The position numbers and the translations under genes are program-made. Below, one piece after another: positions 10,301 through 17,184 of a stretch of DNA of 64,000 bases (its first letter is position 1; every line of letters starts with the position of its first letter). Source of the DNA: Maribellus sp. CM-23 (GTDB lineage: Bacteria; Bacteroidota; Bacteroidia; Bacteroidales; Prolixibacteraceae); the NCBI RefSeq assembly GCF_021354595.1, contig NZ_JADWYJ010000003.1, positions 310,001 to 374,000 on the forward strand. The letters are read 5' to 3'. The notes below the pieces were generated by a model. That model was not told where the DNA came from, made no database searches, and saw only the letters and a program-made list of their open reading frames with translations.

Positions 10301-10713
10301 TCGTTATCGGTTACTGTACCCGATATTCTTGATTGCTGTAAGCCTTTAAGGTCAGCCTGTTTTCTTGAAATAGCAATGTACTTATCGATAATGCTGTAAC
10401 TGTACCCGGTATTTTTCAGTATGTCGTCAAGGATATCCGAAATTTGTGCATCCTTGCATATTACATCTATTTTCTTGTCCAGAATGTCTTCGTCATAACG
10501 CAGCATGAAAAAGAACTCAGTTTTTGCTTCCACTTCTTCAATGAATTCTTCAAAAGTTATTCCCTCCATCGACAGGTTTAACTTGGTAGATTGTGCATAA
10601 GAACTCGCAAAGGATTGGAAAGTGAAAACAAAAAGAAGAATCGCCGTTATCTTCATAATCCTCAATAGTTTAATTTGCCCTTGCCTTTTCGTGGCAATGT
10701 TACTTTTTTTCAT
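7330..10713 (-). CDS. SusC-like TonB-dependent transporter with STN signalling domain
   Basis: A 1127-aa outer-membrane transporter. The start is set at the ATG giving MKKSNIATK; the open frame extends 16 codons further only to a GTG. After a long signal region (signal peptide core MKITAILLFVFTF) come an STN domain (about 42-116), a CarboxypepD_reg beta-sandwich (about 129-200), the plug (about 215-330, with VLIDGIES and SILKDAASSAIYGSRAANGVI-type sequence) and the 22-strand barrel ending in ISLGTQITF with a terminal Phe. The STN domain couples substrate loading to the FecR protein and ECF sigma factor encoded just upstream. It pairs with SusD 18 bp downstream. Confidence 0.95.
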   Translation of the reverse strand: MKKSNIATKRQGQIKLLRIMKITAILLFVFTFQSFASSYAQSTKLNLSMEGITFEEFIEEVEAKTEFFFMLRYDEDILDKKIDVICKDAQISDILDDILKNTGYSYSIIDKYIAISRKQADLKGLQQSRISGTVTDNEGQPLPGVTVLIKGTTTGTISDFEGKYVLTDVPAEAVLVFSFVGMKTQEIVHGNQTTIDVKLLEDAIGLEEVVAIGYGTQKKVNLTGAISNVTAKELDARPITNMSGALSGLATGVYVSQGDAQPGKDGATIRIRGVGTLNDSNPLVLIDGIESSMGDINPNDVESISVLKDAASSAIYGSRAANGVILITSKKGQVGHLKVTYSGYYGVQSVTKKKDYVTDFATYMELGNEAYANVGMAPLFAQSEIDLWRSSPDPVLTPNVDWVDVWFGDPAALQSHHLGFSGGTEKTRYNFSLGYLDQKGITPDTWAKRYNFRMNWEGSIFDNLKVGTNMSGSWKDLEDLDWAEIFHQMPGIPYERNEDGRYGYAQALGAGTVNNPRAQWESRNDYERQIRYLGKFYANWEILEGLTFSENIAINYNNLSNRTFQGEVELWNFSENMVMRKLGNPETANNSNNENFTVTNYSTLNYTNTFKENHNLNLLAGFSYEDYRLDKFGASIQEFHNNELQVLDAGLENPQVNGTASEWTLMSWFGRLNYDFKGKYLFEANIRYDGSSRFRQGNKWGAFPSFSAGWRISEEDFMNDISWLDNLKLRASWGKLGNQNIMLGGNPNYYPYQTVYSLGQNYTMGGSVTSGIASTAVVNSDIVWESTTTSNIGVDATLFGKLSVTAEYYSRLTDGILIGMQIPKTMGNKTNPVVNLAEVKNYGWELSANYQDNLGDLNYSLGFNISNVNNEVTKYQGEVRSGGNFVTWEGHPYQSMYGYVSEGIIRTQEELDALNAKARELSGNDKAYFITNKTRPGDLKYKDLDGNGVIDSNDREIIGNTIPKYTYGISLGLTYKGLDFNALLQGVAGRDSYLEGVGIFPMGVNGDRGQIPSEWLTDRYIPEDQSTWQTATLPRIVNIGSHQDNYRFSTFWKQDASFLRVKSVQVGYTVPNTKAFGVDRIRLYVSGENLFTFTKFDGYDPERSATETGITQYPLQKTISLGTQITF

Positions 10714-10815
10714 AAATTTGTTTTTGGTAAATGATTTGCTTGCGATAGCATTGTTTATCACGATTGGTTTGTGTTAGCGCACAAACCTCTTTGAGCAGAC
10801 TGAAAATATAGCCAG

Positions 10816-10875
10816 TATTTTCGGTCTGTTTCTTTTAGGACGTATTCGTTTTGTTCATAAGCAGGTATTTTCGGT
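10816..10875 (-). promoter_or_regulatory. Two direct copies of ACCGAAAATA upstream of susC
   Basis: On the minus strand the ten-mer ACCGAAAATA occurs at 10866-10875 and again at 10816-10825, exactly 50 bp apart, in the gap between fecR and the susC-like gene. A third copy sits at 12694-12703, directly downstream of the -7 element of the sigma-factor gene. Shared position before both regulated units suggests a recognition site, perhaps for the locus ECF sigma factor or another regulator. This is inference from three matches. Confidence 0.35.
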
Positions 10876-10892
10876 TTAATCAAATATTGTTT

Positions 10893-11873
10893 TTAGTTCC
10901 AGTATATCAATGTTGGTTGGTTGGCCCGGGGGATAATTTCGTATTCCAGCGAAGTGGTCAGTTTAAATACTTCGAGTATTTGGTCGATTGGTTTGTTTTT
11001 CAATATGGTTCCAAAATAGCGCTCCTGTTTCAGCTTTTCGTCACGAATCACAATCTCCACGTTGTACCAGCGCTCAAGTCTTTTGGCAATATCTTCCAGC
11101 TTTTCGCTTCTGAAAGTAATCAGCCCTTTTTTCCACGAAGTGTATATTTCGGTATTTACCTTTTTTATCACCAGCTGTTTATCCAGCTGGTTCATACTGG
11201 CGTTTTCTCCGGGTTTTAACATGCTTAGCTCGTCGCCGTGTTTATTTAAAATACTGACACTGCCTTCCACCAAAGTGGCGGAAAAGCTTTCATCGCCGGG
11301 GTACGCTTCAATGTTAAACGAGGTTCCGTATACTTTAATATCCAGAAGCGGTGCCTTTACCACAAAAGGGTACTCCTTGTCTTTCTGAACATCAAAAAAA
11401 GCTTCACCTTCCAGTGTAACTTCCCGGTTTCCGTAGCTAAAATTGCTTTTGTAGCTAATAGTACTTCCCGAGTTTAACACCACCATGGTACCATCGGGCA
11501 GTTCAAGGTTGGTCATTTGCCCAAGCGGAGCTTTTACGCTGTAGCTGGCGGCATATATTTCCTGTTCTTTTTCGGTGCTTTTCAGCAACTGAGAAGCAAC
11601 GACACCCAGCCCGATTAAAACGATGACAGCAGCTGCCTGTTTAAACACCTTAAACAATTGTGTGCGTCTGTTCTTCCTGTTTTCGCTTTGCCGAAACTGT
11701 AAATAGGCCGAGTTTTCATCCTCTTTGCCTTTCTCGGTAAGTGCCCATATCTTTTTTAATTCGGCAAATTCTTTTTTGTTGGCCGGATCTTCTTCCAACC
11801 ATGCAAAAAACTGCTGCTTTTCGTCGGCGGAAGCAAGTCCTTGTAAATATTTTATGATGGTATTGTAATCCAT
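10893..11873 (-). CDS. FecR-family anti-sigma factor
   Basis: A 326-aa single-pass membrane protein. Residues 1-75 are a cytoplasmic domain that should hold the sigma factor (MDYNTIIKYLQGLASADEKQQFFAWL), about 83-100 is the membrane helix (AAAVIVLIGLGVVASQLL), then a FecR beta domain (VKAPLGQMTNLELPDGTMVVLNSGS) and the C-terminal DUF4974/STN-contacting part (YEIIPRANQPTLIYWN). It would pass the signal from the STN domain of the SusC-like receptor to the ECF sigma factor encoded 137 bp upstream. The arrangement sigma-FecR-SusC is the standard trans-envelope switch of Bacteroidota glycan loci. Confidence 0.95.
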   Translation of the reverse strand: MDYNTIIKYLQGLASADEKQQFFAWLEEDPANKKEFAELKKIWALTEKGKEDENSAYLQFRQSENRKNRRTQLFKVFKQAAAVIVLIGLGVVASQLLKSTEKEQEIYAASYSVKAPLGQMTNLELPDGTMVVLNSGSTISYKSNFSYGNREVTLEGEAFFDVQKDKEYPFVVKAPLLDIKVYGTSFNIEAYPGDESFSATLVEGSVSILNKHGDELSMLKPGENASMNQLDKQLVIKKVNTEIYTSWKKGLITFRSEKLEDIAKRLERWYNVEIVIRDEKLKQERYFGTILKNKPIDQILEVFKLTTSLEYEIIPRANQPTLIYWN

Positions 11874-12010
11874 ATTAATGGTCTGTGATTATTGTACACT
11901 CAAGTGGGTGTATACCCTGTATAGATTGATGATTTTTTTTCATTTAGTGCTATTTTTTATTGGTGAATGTTAGTTTTCAGTATTTTATGGAAGGGGAGAT
12001 GGGAGCATTT

Positions 12011-12613
12011 TTATAAATGGAGCAACAAAGCAATCAGGATGGTGAGGTACTCTGAAAGGCTTTTTCGTAAAAACTTCAGGGCCCGCGTCATATTGGTTTC
12101 AACCGATTTAAGAGCGATGCCCAAGTCTTCCGCGATTTCACGGTTTTTCTTTCCTTCGAAGCGGCTTTTTATAAATACCTCCCTGCATCTTTCGGGCAGT
12201 TCTTCAATGGCTTTTTTTATGGCTTCTTCCAATTCCGAAAACTCCATTTCATTCAACTGAAAAGAATTTAAGATATCGTGTGAAAGAAGAAACTCTTTTT
12301 CTTCGATGCTCTTTTGGTGGTATTTGCCTTCGATGTTCTTGTGACGCAGGTAATTCAGGCACTCTGTCCGGGCAGCGGTATACAGAAAAGAATAAATGCC
12401 GTTCGCGGTTTCCACTTTTTCCCTGTTGAGCCAAAGTTTCAGAAACGACTCCTGGGCAATGCTTTTTGATTTGTCCAGATCGAAAATAAACTGGTTACAA
12501 AAGCCCGTGATTTTATTGTAATTGGATTTGAAAATTTTCTCAAACACCTGGGCATTTCCTGCTTTGAACAACAGGAATTCCAATGACTGAATATTTGAAT
12601 TACTTTCAGGCAA
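12011..12613 (-). CDS. ECF RNA polymerase sigma factor of the glycan locus
   Basis: A 200-aa sigma-70 family protein with region 2 (VFEKIFKSNYNKITGFCNQFIF... SFLKLWLNRE) and region 4 (LEEAIKKAIEELPERCREVF followed by a helix-turn-helix with NREIAEDLGIALKSVE). It should direct transcription of the downstream fecR-susCD operon when released by the FecR protein. No ATG or GTG is available near the front: an in-frame stop lies two codons before the TTG at 12611-12613, so a TTG start is chosen, supported by a perfect -7 element at 12705-12712. Confidence 0.92.
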   Translation of the reverse strand: MPESNSNIQSLEFLLFKAGNAQVFEKIFKSNYNKITGFCNQFIFDLDKSKSIAQESFLKLWLNREKVETANGIYSFLYTAARTECLNYLRHKNIEGKYHQKSIEEKEFLLSHDILNSFQLNEMEFSELEEAIKKAIEELPERCREVFIKSRFEGKKNREIAEDLGIALKSVETNMTRALKFLRKSLSEYLTILIALLLHL

Positions 12614-12704
12614 CTTTGGTTAGTTAGTTACTTCACTCACTTTTCTAAGACGAAACGCAAAACTGTACTTCGTACTTATTCAAGAGAATGAAATATTTTC
12701 GGTG

Positions 12705-12712
12705 CAAAGCTA
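12705..12712 (-). promoter_or_regulatory. Promoter -7 element for the ECF sigma gene
   Basis: Minus-strand TAGCTTTG is a full match to the Bacteroidetes -7 consensus TAnnTTTG and leaves a leader of about 85 nt before the sigma-factor start. No convincing -33 TTTG was found at the usual 19-21 bp spacing. The ACCGAAAATA motif follows two bases downstream. Confidence 0.5.
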
Positions 12713-12803
12713 ATTTTTAAATTTTAATGACGAAGCCCTGTTTTTAGAACTTATTCGATATCAATGGATTTTTCGTAAAATATTTTTCGATGTTGGCTTT
12801 TAA

Positions 12804-12959
12804 AGTTCGGTCAGCCTGCTGCCTTTTTTACTGGGAAACAAACAAGAAAACATTAGATTCGTGGAGGATTTTGTTGATTCCAGCGGTTTCCGTTTCGGAA
12901 TAAATTCACGTTATGCCTGGGAAGTAGTGATAGGGCACTTCAATCTAAAAACTTTTTAA
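12804..12959 (+). other. Gap between sigma gene and EamA gene; possible gene remnant
   Basis: The 12614-12955 gap holds the sigma promoter on its left. On its right the plus strand is open for about 50 codons (ending RYAWEVVIGHFNLKTF, stop at 12957-12959) but has no ATG and an upstream stop at 12801. It may be the degraded 3' end of a lost gene or chance; the function is not recognised. Confidence 0.2.
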
Positions 12960-13894
12960 CTGGCCTTAACATTGCTGTTTTGTTTAGGTATTCTTTTGTT
13001 TCCTGTTTTCCGAACTACCAGAATGGCGCCGGTAAAGACAAGTACAACGCCTGCGAGTGTTATCATCGAGAAGCGTTCGGGGGCGATCCACGAAACATTT
13101 AGCTCTGTTAGAATTCCCATGGTTATAAACGTAATCATCGGGTTCAGAATCAGTATAATGCTTACTTTGTTGGCTTCGGTGTACTTGAGTGCATTGGCCA
13201 CGCAGGTATAGGCAATAAAGGTATTCATCCCTAAAAATACCAGCAGCAGCCACCACGACCAGTGCAGGTGCATCAGCGAGTGAAAATCAACAAAAGGAAT
13301 GTAAGCAATGGCCGGAAAACCGAACAAAAACAGGTTGAGCGCATCCACCGGATGGTTTACGACAAGCTTCTTTTGCAGAATAGCGTAAACCGACCACGCA
13401 ACCGCGCCCGAAATGGTTAAAAGGATTCCGATCTGGTAATCTCCGCGGCTGTCGAAAAAAGCGCTTAGCTGATCGTGGTAAAAAAAGGAAAAGCCAGCCA
13501 AAGCAATGGCAAAGCCGACGATCTGGTTTCTGCTGACTTTTTCCCTGAACAATACAAAACCCGCCGTGGCCAGAATAAGCGGGCCACTTTGAATAAAAAG
13601 CTGGGCGTTGCTCGGCGTGGTATGATGGATACCGAGCATGTAGCCCATGTAGTTCCAGGACAAAGCCATGGCGGCTACAATCAACAGAACGGGAGGTTTC
13701 ACCAGAATGCGGAACGAAGACCTGTTTTTGATCCCCAGCCATACCGCAAGCATGATAAAAGCGATCACAAAACGGAACCAAACAATGGTTGGCGGATCCA
13801 CCTCGCGAACAGCAACCTTTAATGCGATGGCCAGAAAACCCCAGAAAAAGGCGGTGATCGACGCGTAGATAATTCCTTTGGTGTGGTTTTGCAT
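12956..13894 (-). CDS. EamA/DMT-family transporter
   Basis: A 312-aa inner-membrane protein with about ten hydrophobic helices arranged as two five-helix EamA repeats (first ITAFFWGFLAIALK... , second AVAWSVYAILQKK...). Drug/metabolite transporters of this superfamily export amino acids or small metabolites; the substrate is not predictable. Length is typical. It lies 2 bp downstream of the toxin gene of the toxin-antitoxin pair on the same strand, so the three may be co-transcribed, although a functional link is unlikely. Confidence 0.9.
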   Translation of the reverse strand: MQNHTKGIIYASITAFFWGFLAIALKVAVREVDPPTIVWFRFVIAFIMLAVWLGIKNRSSFRILVKPPVLLIVAAMALSWNYMGYMLGIHHTTPSNAQLFIQSGPLILATAGFVLFREKVSRNQIVGFAIALAGFSFFYHDQLSAFFDSRGDYQIGILLTISGAVAWSVYAILQKKLVVNHPVDALNLFLFGFPAIAYIPFVDFHSLMHLHWSWWLLLVFLGMNTFIAYTCVANALKYTEANKVSIILILNPMITFITMGILTELNVSWIAPERFSMITLAGVVLVFTGAILVVRKTGNKRIPKQNSNVKAS

Positions 13895-13896
13895 AT

Positions 13897-14217
13897 TCAG
13901 GATAGCTGGAGAATCTCCATTAGATTTTGATTCAACTGCCGGACGTAATTCGATTCCAGCTCACCTAATTTCCCAATGACAAGATCTTTGTCGATGGTGG
14001 CAAATTGACTGACCCTGATTAAGGAAGCTTTTTTTATGCCATTAGCGCGGGAGGGAGTTATTGCAATATTGTGCTTTTCTCTCCATTGAAATTGAGTGGT
14101 AATAAAACAGACCGTGATATCGAGCGGAGAGGAACATAGTATTAAGGCCGGTCGTAGTTTCTTTCCGGTTAAATCGGAAAACGGGAAAGGCATTAATACT
14201 ATGTCACCCTTTTGCAT
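13897..14217 (-). CDS. PemK/MazF-type endoribonuclease toxin
   Basis: A 106-aa protein with the PemK-like barrel signature at its start (KGDIVLMPFPFSDLTGKKLRPALIL) and a conserved middle (AITPSRANGIKKASLIRVSQFATIDKDLVIGKLGEL). Toxins of this family cut mRNA and are neutralised by the partner encoded upstream. The partner gene (14264-14494) precedes it by 46 bp on the same strand, the usual antitoxin-first order. All expected regions are present, so the toxin appears intact. Confidence 0.88.
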   Translation of the reverse strand: MQKGDIVLMPFPFSDLTGKKLRPALILCSSPLDITVCFITTQFQWREKHNIAITPSRANGIKKASLIRVSQFATIDKDLVIGKLGELESNYVRQLNQNLMEILQLS

Positions 14218-14263
14218 GTTCCTTTATGTTTACTGAATGTTCTCTATTCCCGGAGTCGGGTAA

Positions 14264-14494
14264 TCATTTGTATTTTTCTTTCAAATCTTCAACAGAGTAC
14301 AGATTTTCTTCATGCTCTAAATACTTAAATGCTTTTGACTCCGAAGTTAATTTTTGCATTCCTTCAGTTAGCAGCGCATCATCTATTTTAGCAAGAAGAA
14401 AATCAATAAAATTTTCTACTTCCGGAAGTTTTTCATCCGGTAAACGGTTCAGTTTCTGAATCGTACTTTTTATGGTAAAATCTCTGTCTATCAT
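14264..14494 (-). CDS. Antitoxin partner of the PemK-type toxin
   Basis: A 76-aa acidic protein, MIDRDFTIKSTIQKLNRLPD... , with a helical LPDEKLPEVENFIDFLLAKID segment typical of DUF2281-like and related antitoxins, and a charged, probably disordered C-terminus (YSVEDLKEKYK) that would occupy the toxin active groove. No DNA-binding domain is obvious in the first residues. The function is inferred from size, composition and position directly upstream of the toxin gene. Confidence 0.75.
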   Translation of the reverse strand: MIDRDFTIKSTIQKLNRLPDEKLPEVENFIDFLLAKIDDALLTEGMQKLTSESKAFKYLEHEENLYSVEDLKEKYK

Positions 14495-14523
14495 TCTGAA
14501 ACAAAGGTAACACCAATTTGCGA

Positions 14524-16974
14524 TTAACGCAACGAGGCTCCCAACTCACGGTCGAATGCGGCGATCAAGCGCTGCATGGTTTTGTCGATCAGCTTGTCGT
14601 TCAGTGTTTTGTTGTTGTCGCGCAGGATGAAACTAACCGCGTATGATTTTTTCCCTTCCGGTACGCCTTTGCCTTCGTACACGTCAAACAGGTCGACCTG
14701 TTGTAACAACTGGCGTTCGGTTTTCAGCGCCACTTGTTTGATCTGGTCGAACTTTACCGATTTGTCGATCAGCAGTGCGAGGTCGCGACGAACAGCCGGG
14801 AACTTGGATAGCTCCTCAAACAGAACGGTGTGTTTTTTATGCGCATCGAAAACATGATCCCAGTTAAAATCGGCATAGTAAACCGGTGATTCAATGTCAA
14901 ATTTCTTCAGGAACTGACGGGCAACAACACCCAATTCAAGTACTGTTTTATTGTTGTAACTGTATGTCAAACCATCCGAAAAAAGTTCGCTTTCCGAATC
15001 TTTTACGTCCAGGTTGCGGTTTAGCAAGCCCAGGCGTTTCAAAATGTTTTCGGCATAGGTTTTCAGCTCGTAAAACGAGGTGGTTTGTTCTTTGGCTGTC
15101 CAGTTTTCAACTTCCTTATTTCCGGTAACAAACAATGCCAGGTGGTTTTCTTCCCAGTAATTGTTGGCCGGCTGGTCTTTTAGCTGTGTACCTTTGTAAA
15201 AGTAACAGTTGCCAAATTCGTAAAAGCGCAGGTTTTTATTCTGGCGGTTGGCGTTGTAGGCAATCGCTTCCAGTCCTCCAAAGAGCAAAGTCTGGCGCAT
15301 TCCGTTCAAATCGGCACTCAGCGGATTCAGAATCATTACGCTTTGCTCTGCCTTGAAATCTTTCAGATCGGTATAATAAGATGCCTTGGTCAGCGAGTTC
15401 GACCAGATTTCGTTAAAACCACGCGCCGTCAGCATTTCAGAAACCAGGTTTTTAACACCGTCAGGACTTGGTTTCTCCGCTGTTTGCAGCGAGGCATTTA
15501 CCTGGGTTGGGATTTCAATATTGTTGTATCCGTAAATTCGCAGGATGTCCTCGATCACATCGGCTTCGCGTTTTACATCCACCCGGTAAGGCGGAACCAG
15601 CAACGAAAGGCCGTTTTCATTTTCGGTAGTGATTTTTATTTCCAGCGAAGTCAGTATCTTTTTGATGGTATCAGCGCCCAGGTCTTTCCCAATCAAACGG
15701 GTGACATTGGCATACGTGATATCCACTTTAAAATCTTCGATCGGTTGCGGATACACATCCACAATTTCAGAAGAGATAGTGCCACCGGCAATTTCCTTAA
15801 TCAACATTGCCGCACGTTTCAGAACATAAACGGTATTGTTCGGATCCACACCGCGTTCGAAACGGAACGATGCGTCGGTGTTTAAGCCGTGACGACGAGC
15901 TGTTTTCCGAATATAAACCGGATCAAAATAAGCGCTTTCCAGGAAAATATTGCGTGTACTTTCTTTTACGCCCGATTGAATACCGCCGAAAACACCCCCG
16001 ATACACATTCCGCCATCGGCGTTGCAAATCATCAGGTCGTTTTCATTCAGTTCGCGTTCTGCTTCGTCGAGCGTGGTAAACTTGGTGCCCTGTTGCAACG
16101 TTTGCACAATCACTTTTCCACCGGTAATGTCATCGGCATCGAAAGCGTGCAGCGGTTGCCCGGTTTCAAAAAGCACGTAGTTGGTAATGTCAACCACGTT
16201 GTTGATGGGAGAGAGGCCAATCATTTTCAAACGGTTCTGCAACCATTCGGGCGACGGCTTAATTTCCACTCCTTTTATGGTAACACCGGCGTAACGCGGA
16301 CAAGCTTCCGGGTTGCGCACTTCCACCGGAATTTCCAGGTCGTGATTATCAACCTTGAATCCTTCCACGGAAGGTTTGGTGTATTGAATCTCTTGTGTTT
16401 TGCTTAGAAATGCAGCCAGGTCACGTGCCACACCAATGTGTGAACCACCATCAATCCGGTTGGGCGTCAGGTCTACCTCAATTACATAGTCCGACTCCAC
16501 CTTGAAATAATCTTTGGCTGCCGTTCCCACTTTTGCAGAGGGATCAAGAATCATAATCCCGTCGTGGCTGGTGCCCAGGCCGATTTCATCTTCGGCACAG
16601 ATCATCCCCATGGAAGTTTCGCCCCTGATCTTTGATTTTTTGATCGTAAACTCCTGGTCGCCGTCATACAATGTGGTCCCTACGGTAGCCACCACTACTT
16701 TTTGGCCGGCGGCAACGTTGGGTGCGCCACAAACAATCGGAAGTACCTCGCCGGTGCCCACGTTAACGGTGGTAAGGCTCAGATGGTCCGAATTCGGGTG
16801 TTTCTCACAGGTCAGCACTTCGCCAATTACAAGTCCCTGCAAACCGCCTTTTACGGTTTCCACTTCTTCCATGCTTCCTACTTCCAGCCCGGTTTGGGTC
16901 AGAATGTCACAAATTTCCTGTGGTGTTTGCTCCAGTTTGATGTAATCTTTTAGCCAGGAATACGATATATTCAT
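14524..16974 (-). CDS. pheT: Phenylalanyl-tRNA synthetase beta subunit
   Basis: An 816-aa cytoplasmic subunit of the (alpha-beta)2 enzyme that charges tRNA-Phe. Domains in order: N-terminal MNISYSWLKDYI, an EMAP-type tRNA-binding domain (about 40-155, with KHPNSDHLSLTTV), the B3/B4 editing domain (about 200-380, HAFDADDI), B5 (about 405-475), the core synthetase-like region, and the C-terminal FDX-ACB anticodon-binding domain (FPAVRRDLALLIDK). The ATG at 16972-16974 is chosen because the longer frame begins at a TTG that lies inside the promoter -7 element at 17008-17015. Confidence 0.97.
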   Translation of the reverse strand: MNISYSWLKDYIKLEQTPQEICDILTQTGLEVGSMEEVETVKGGLQGLVIGEVLTCEKHPNSDHLSLTTVNVGTGEVLPIVCGAPNVAAGQKVVVATVGTTLYDGDQEFTIKKSKIRGETSMGMICAEDEIGLGTSHDGIMILDPSAKVGTAAKDYFKVESDYVIEVDLTPNRIDGGSHIGVARDLAAFLSKTQEIQYTKPSVEGFKVDNHDLEIPVEVRNPEACPRYAGVTIKGVEIKPSPEWLQNRLKMIGLSPINNVVDITNYVLFETGQPLHAFDADDITGGKVIVQTLQQGTKFTTLDEAERELNENDLMICNADGGMCIGGVFGGIQSGVKESTRNIFLESAYFDPVYIRKTARRHGLNTDASFRFERGVDPNNTVYVLKRAAMLIKEIAGGTISSEIVDVYPQPIEDFKVDITYANVTRLIGKDLGADTIKKILTSLEIKITTENENGLSLLVPPYRVDVKREADVIEDILRIYGYNNIEIPTQVNASLQTAEKPSPDGVKNLVSEMLTARGFNEIWSNSLTKASYYTDLKDFKAEQSVMILNPLSADLNGMRQTLLFGGLEAIAYNANRQNKNLRFYEFGNCYFYKGTQLKDQPANNYWEENHLALFVTGNKEVENWTAKEQTTSFYELKTYAENILKRLGLLNRNLDVKDSESELFSDGLTYSYNNKTVLELGVVARQFLKKFDIESPVYYADFNWDHVFDAHKKHTVLFEELSKFPAVRRDLALLIDKSVKFDQIKQVALKTERQLLQQVDLFDVYEGKGVPEGKKSYAVSFILRDNNKTLNDKLIDKTMQRLIAAFDRELGASLR

Positions 16975-17007
16975 TTTGAATGTTTTTTTGTCGTTTTTTA
17001 AACGCGA

Positions 17008-17015
17008 CAAAAGTA
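17008..17015 (-). promoter_or_regulatory. Promoter -7 element of pheT
   Basis: Minus-strand TACTTTTG fits TAnnTTTG perfectly and would start transcription about 30 nt before the pheT ATG at 16974. It therefore argues against the upstream TTG start. No good -33 TTTG was seen. Confidence 0.45.
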
Positions 17016-17184
17016 AGGATTTTATCCGATGATGGGAAAGTTGTGGCTTTGAAAGTGTGCTTTGCCTCCATTTCTTAAAGCTTTATCAAATCATGGGCAA
17101 TGATTGCAGGAAACCTTGAATTCTGTCATTAGTGGTTGTATGATTAATTTTTATCTTCGGCCTTCAAAATAAAACTGAAGTTGT

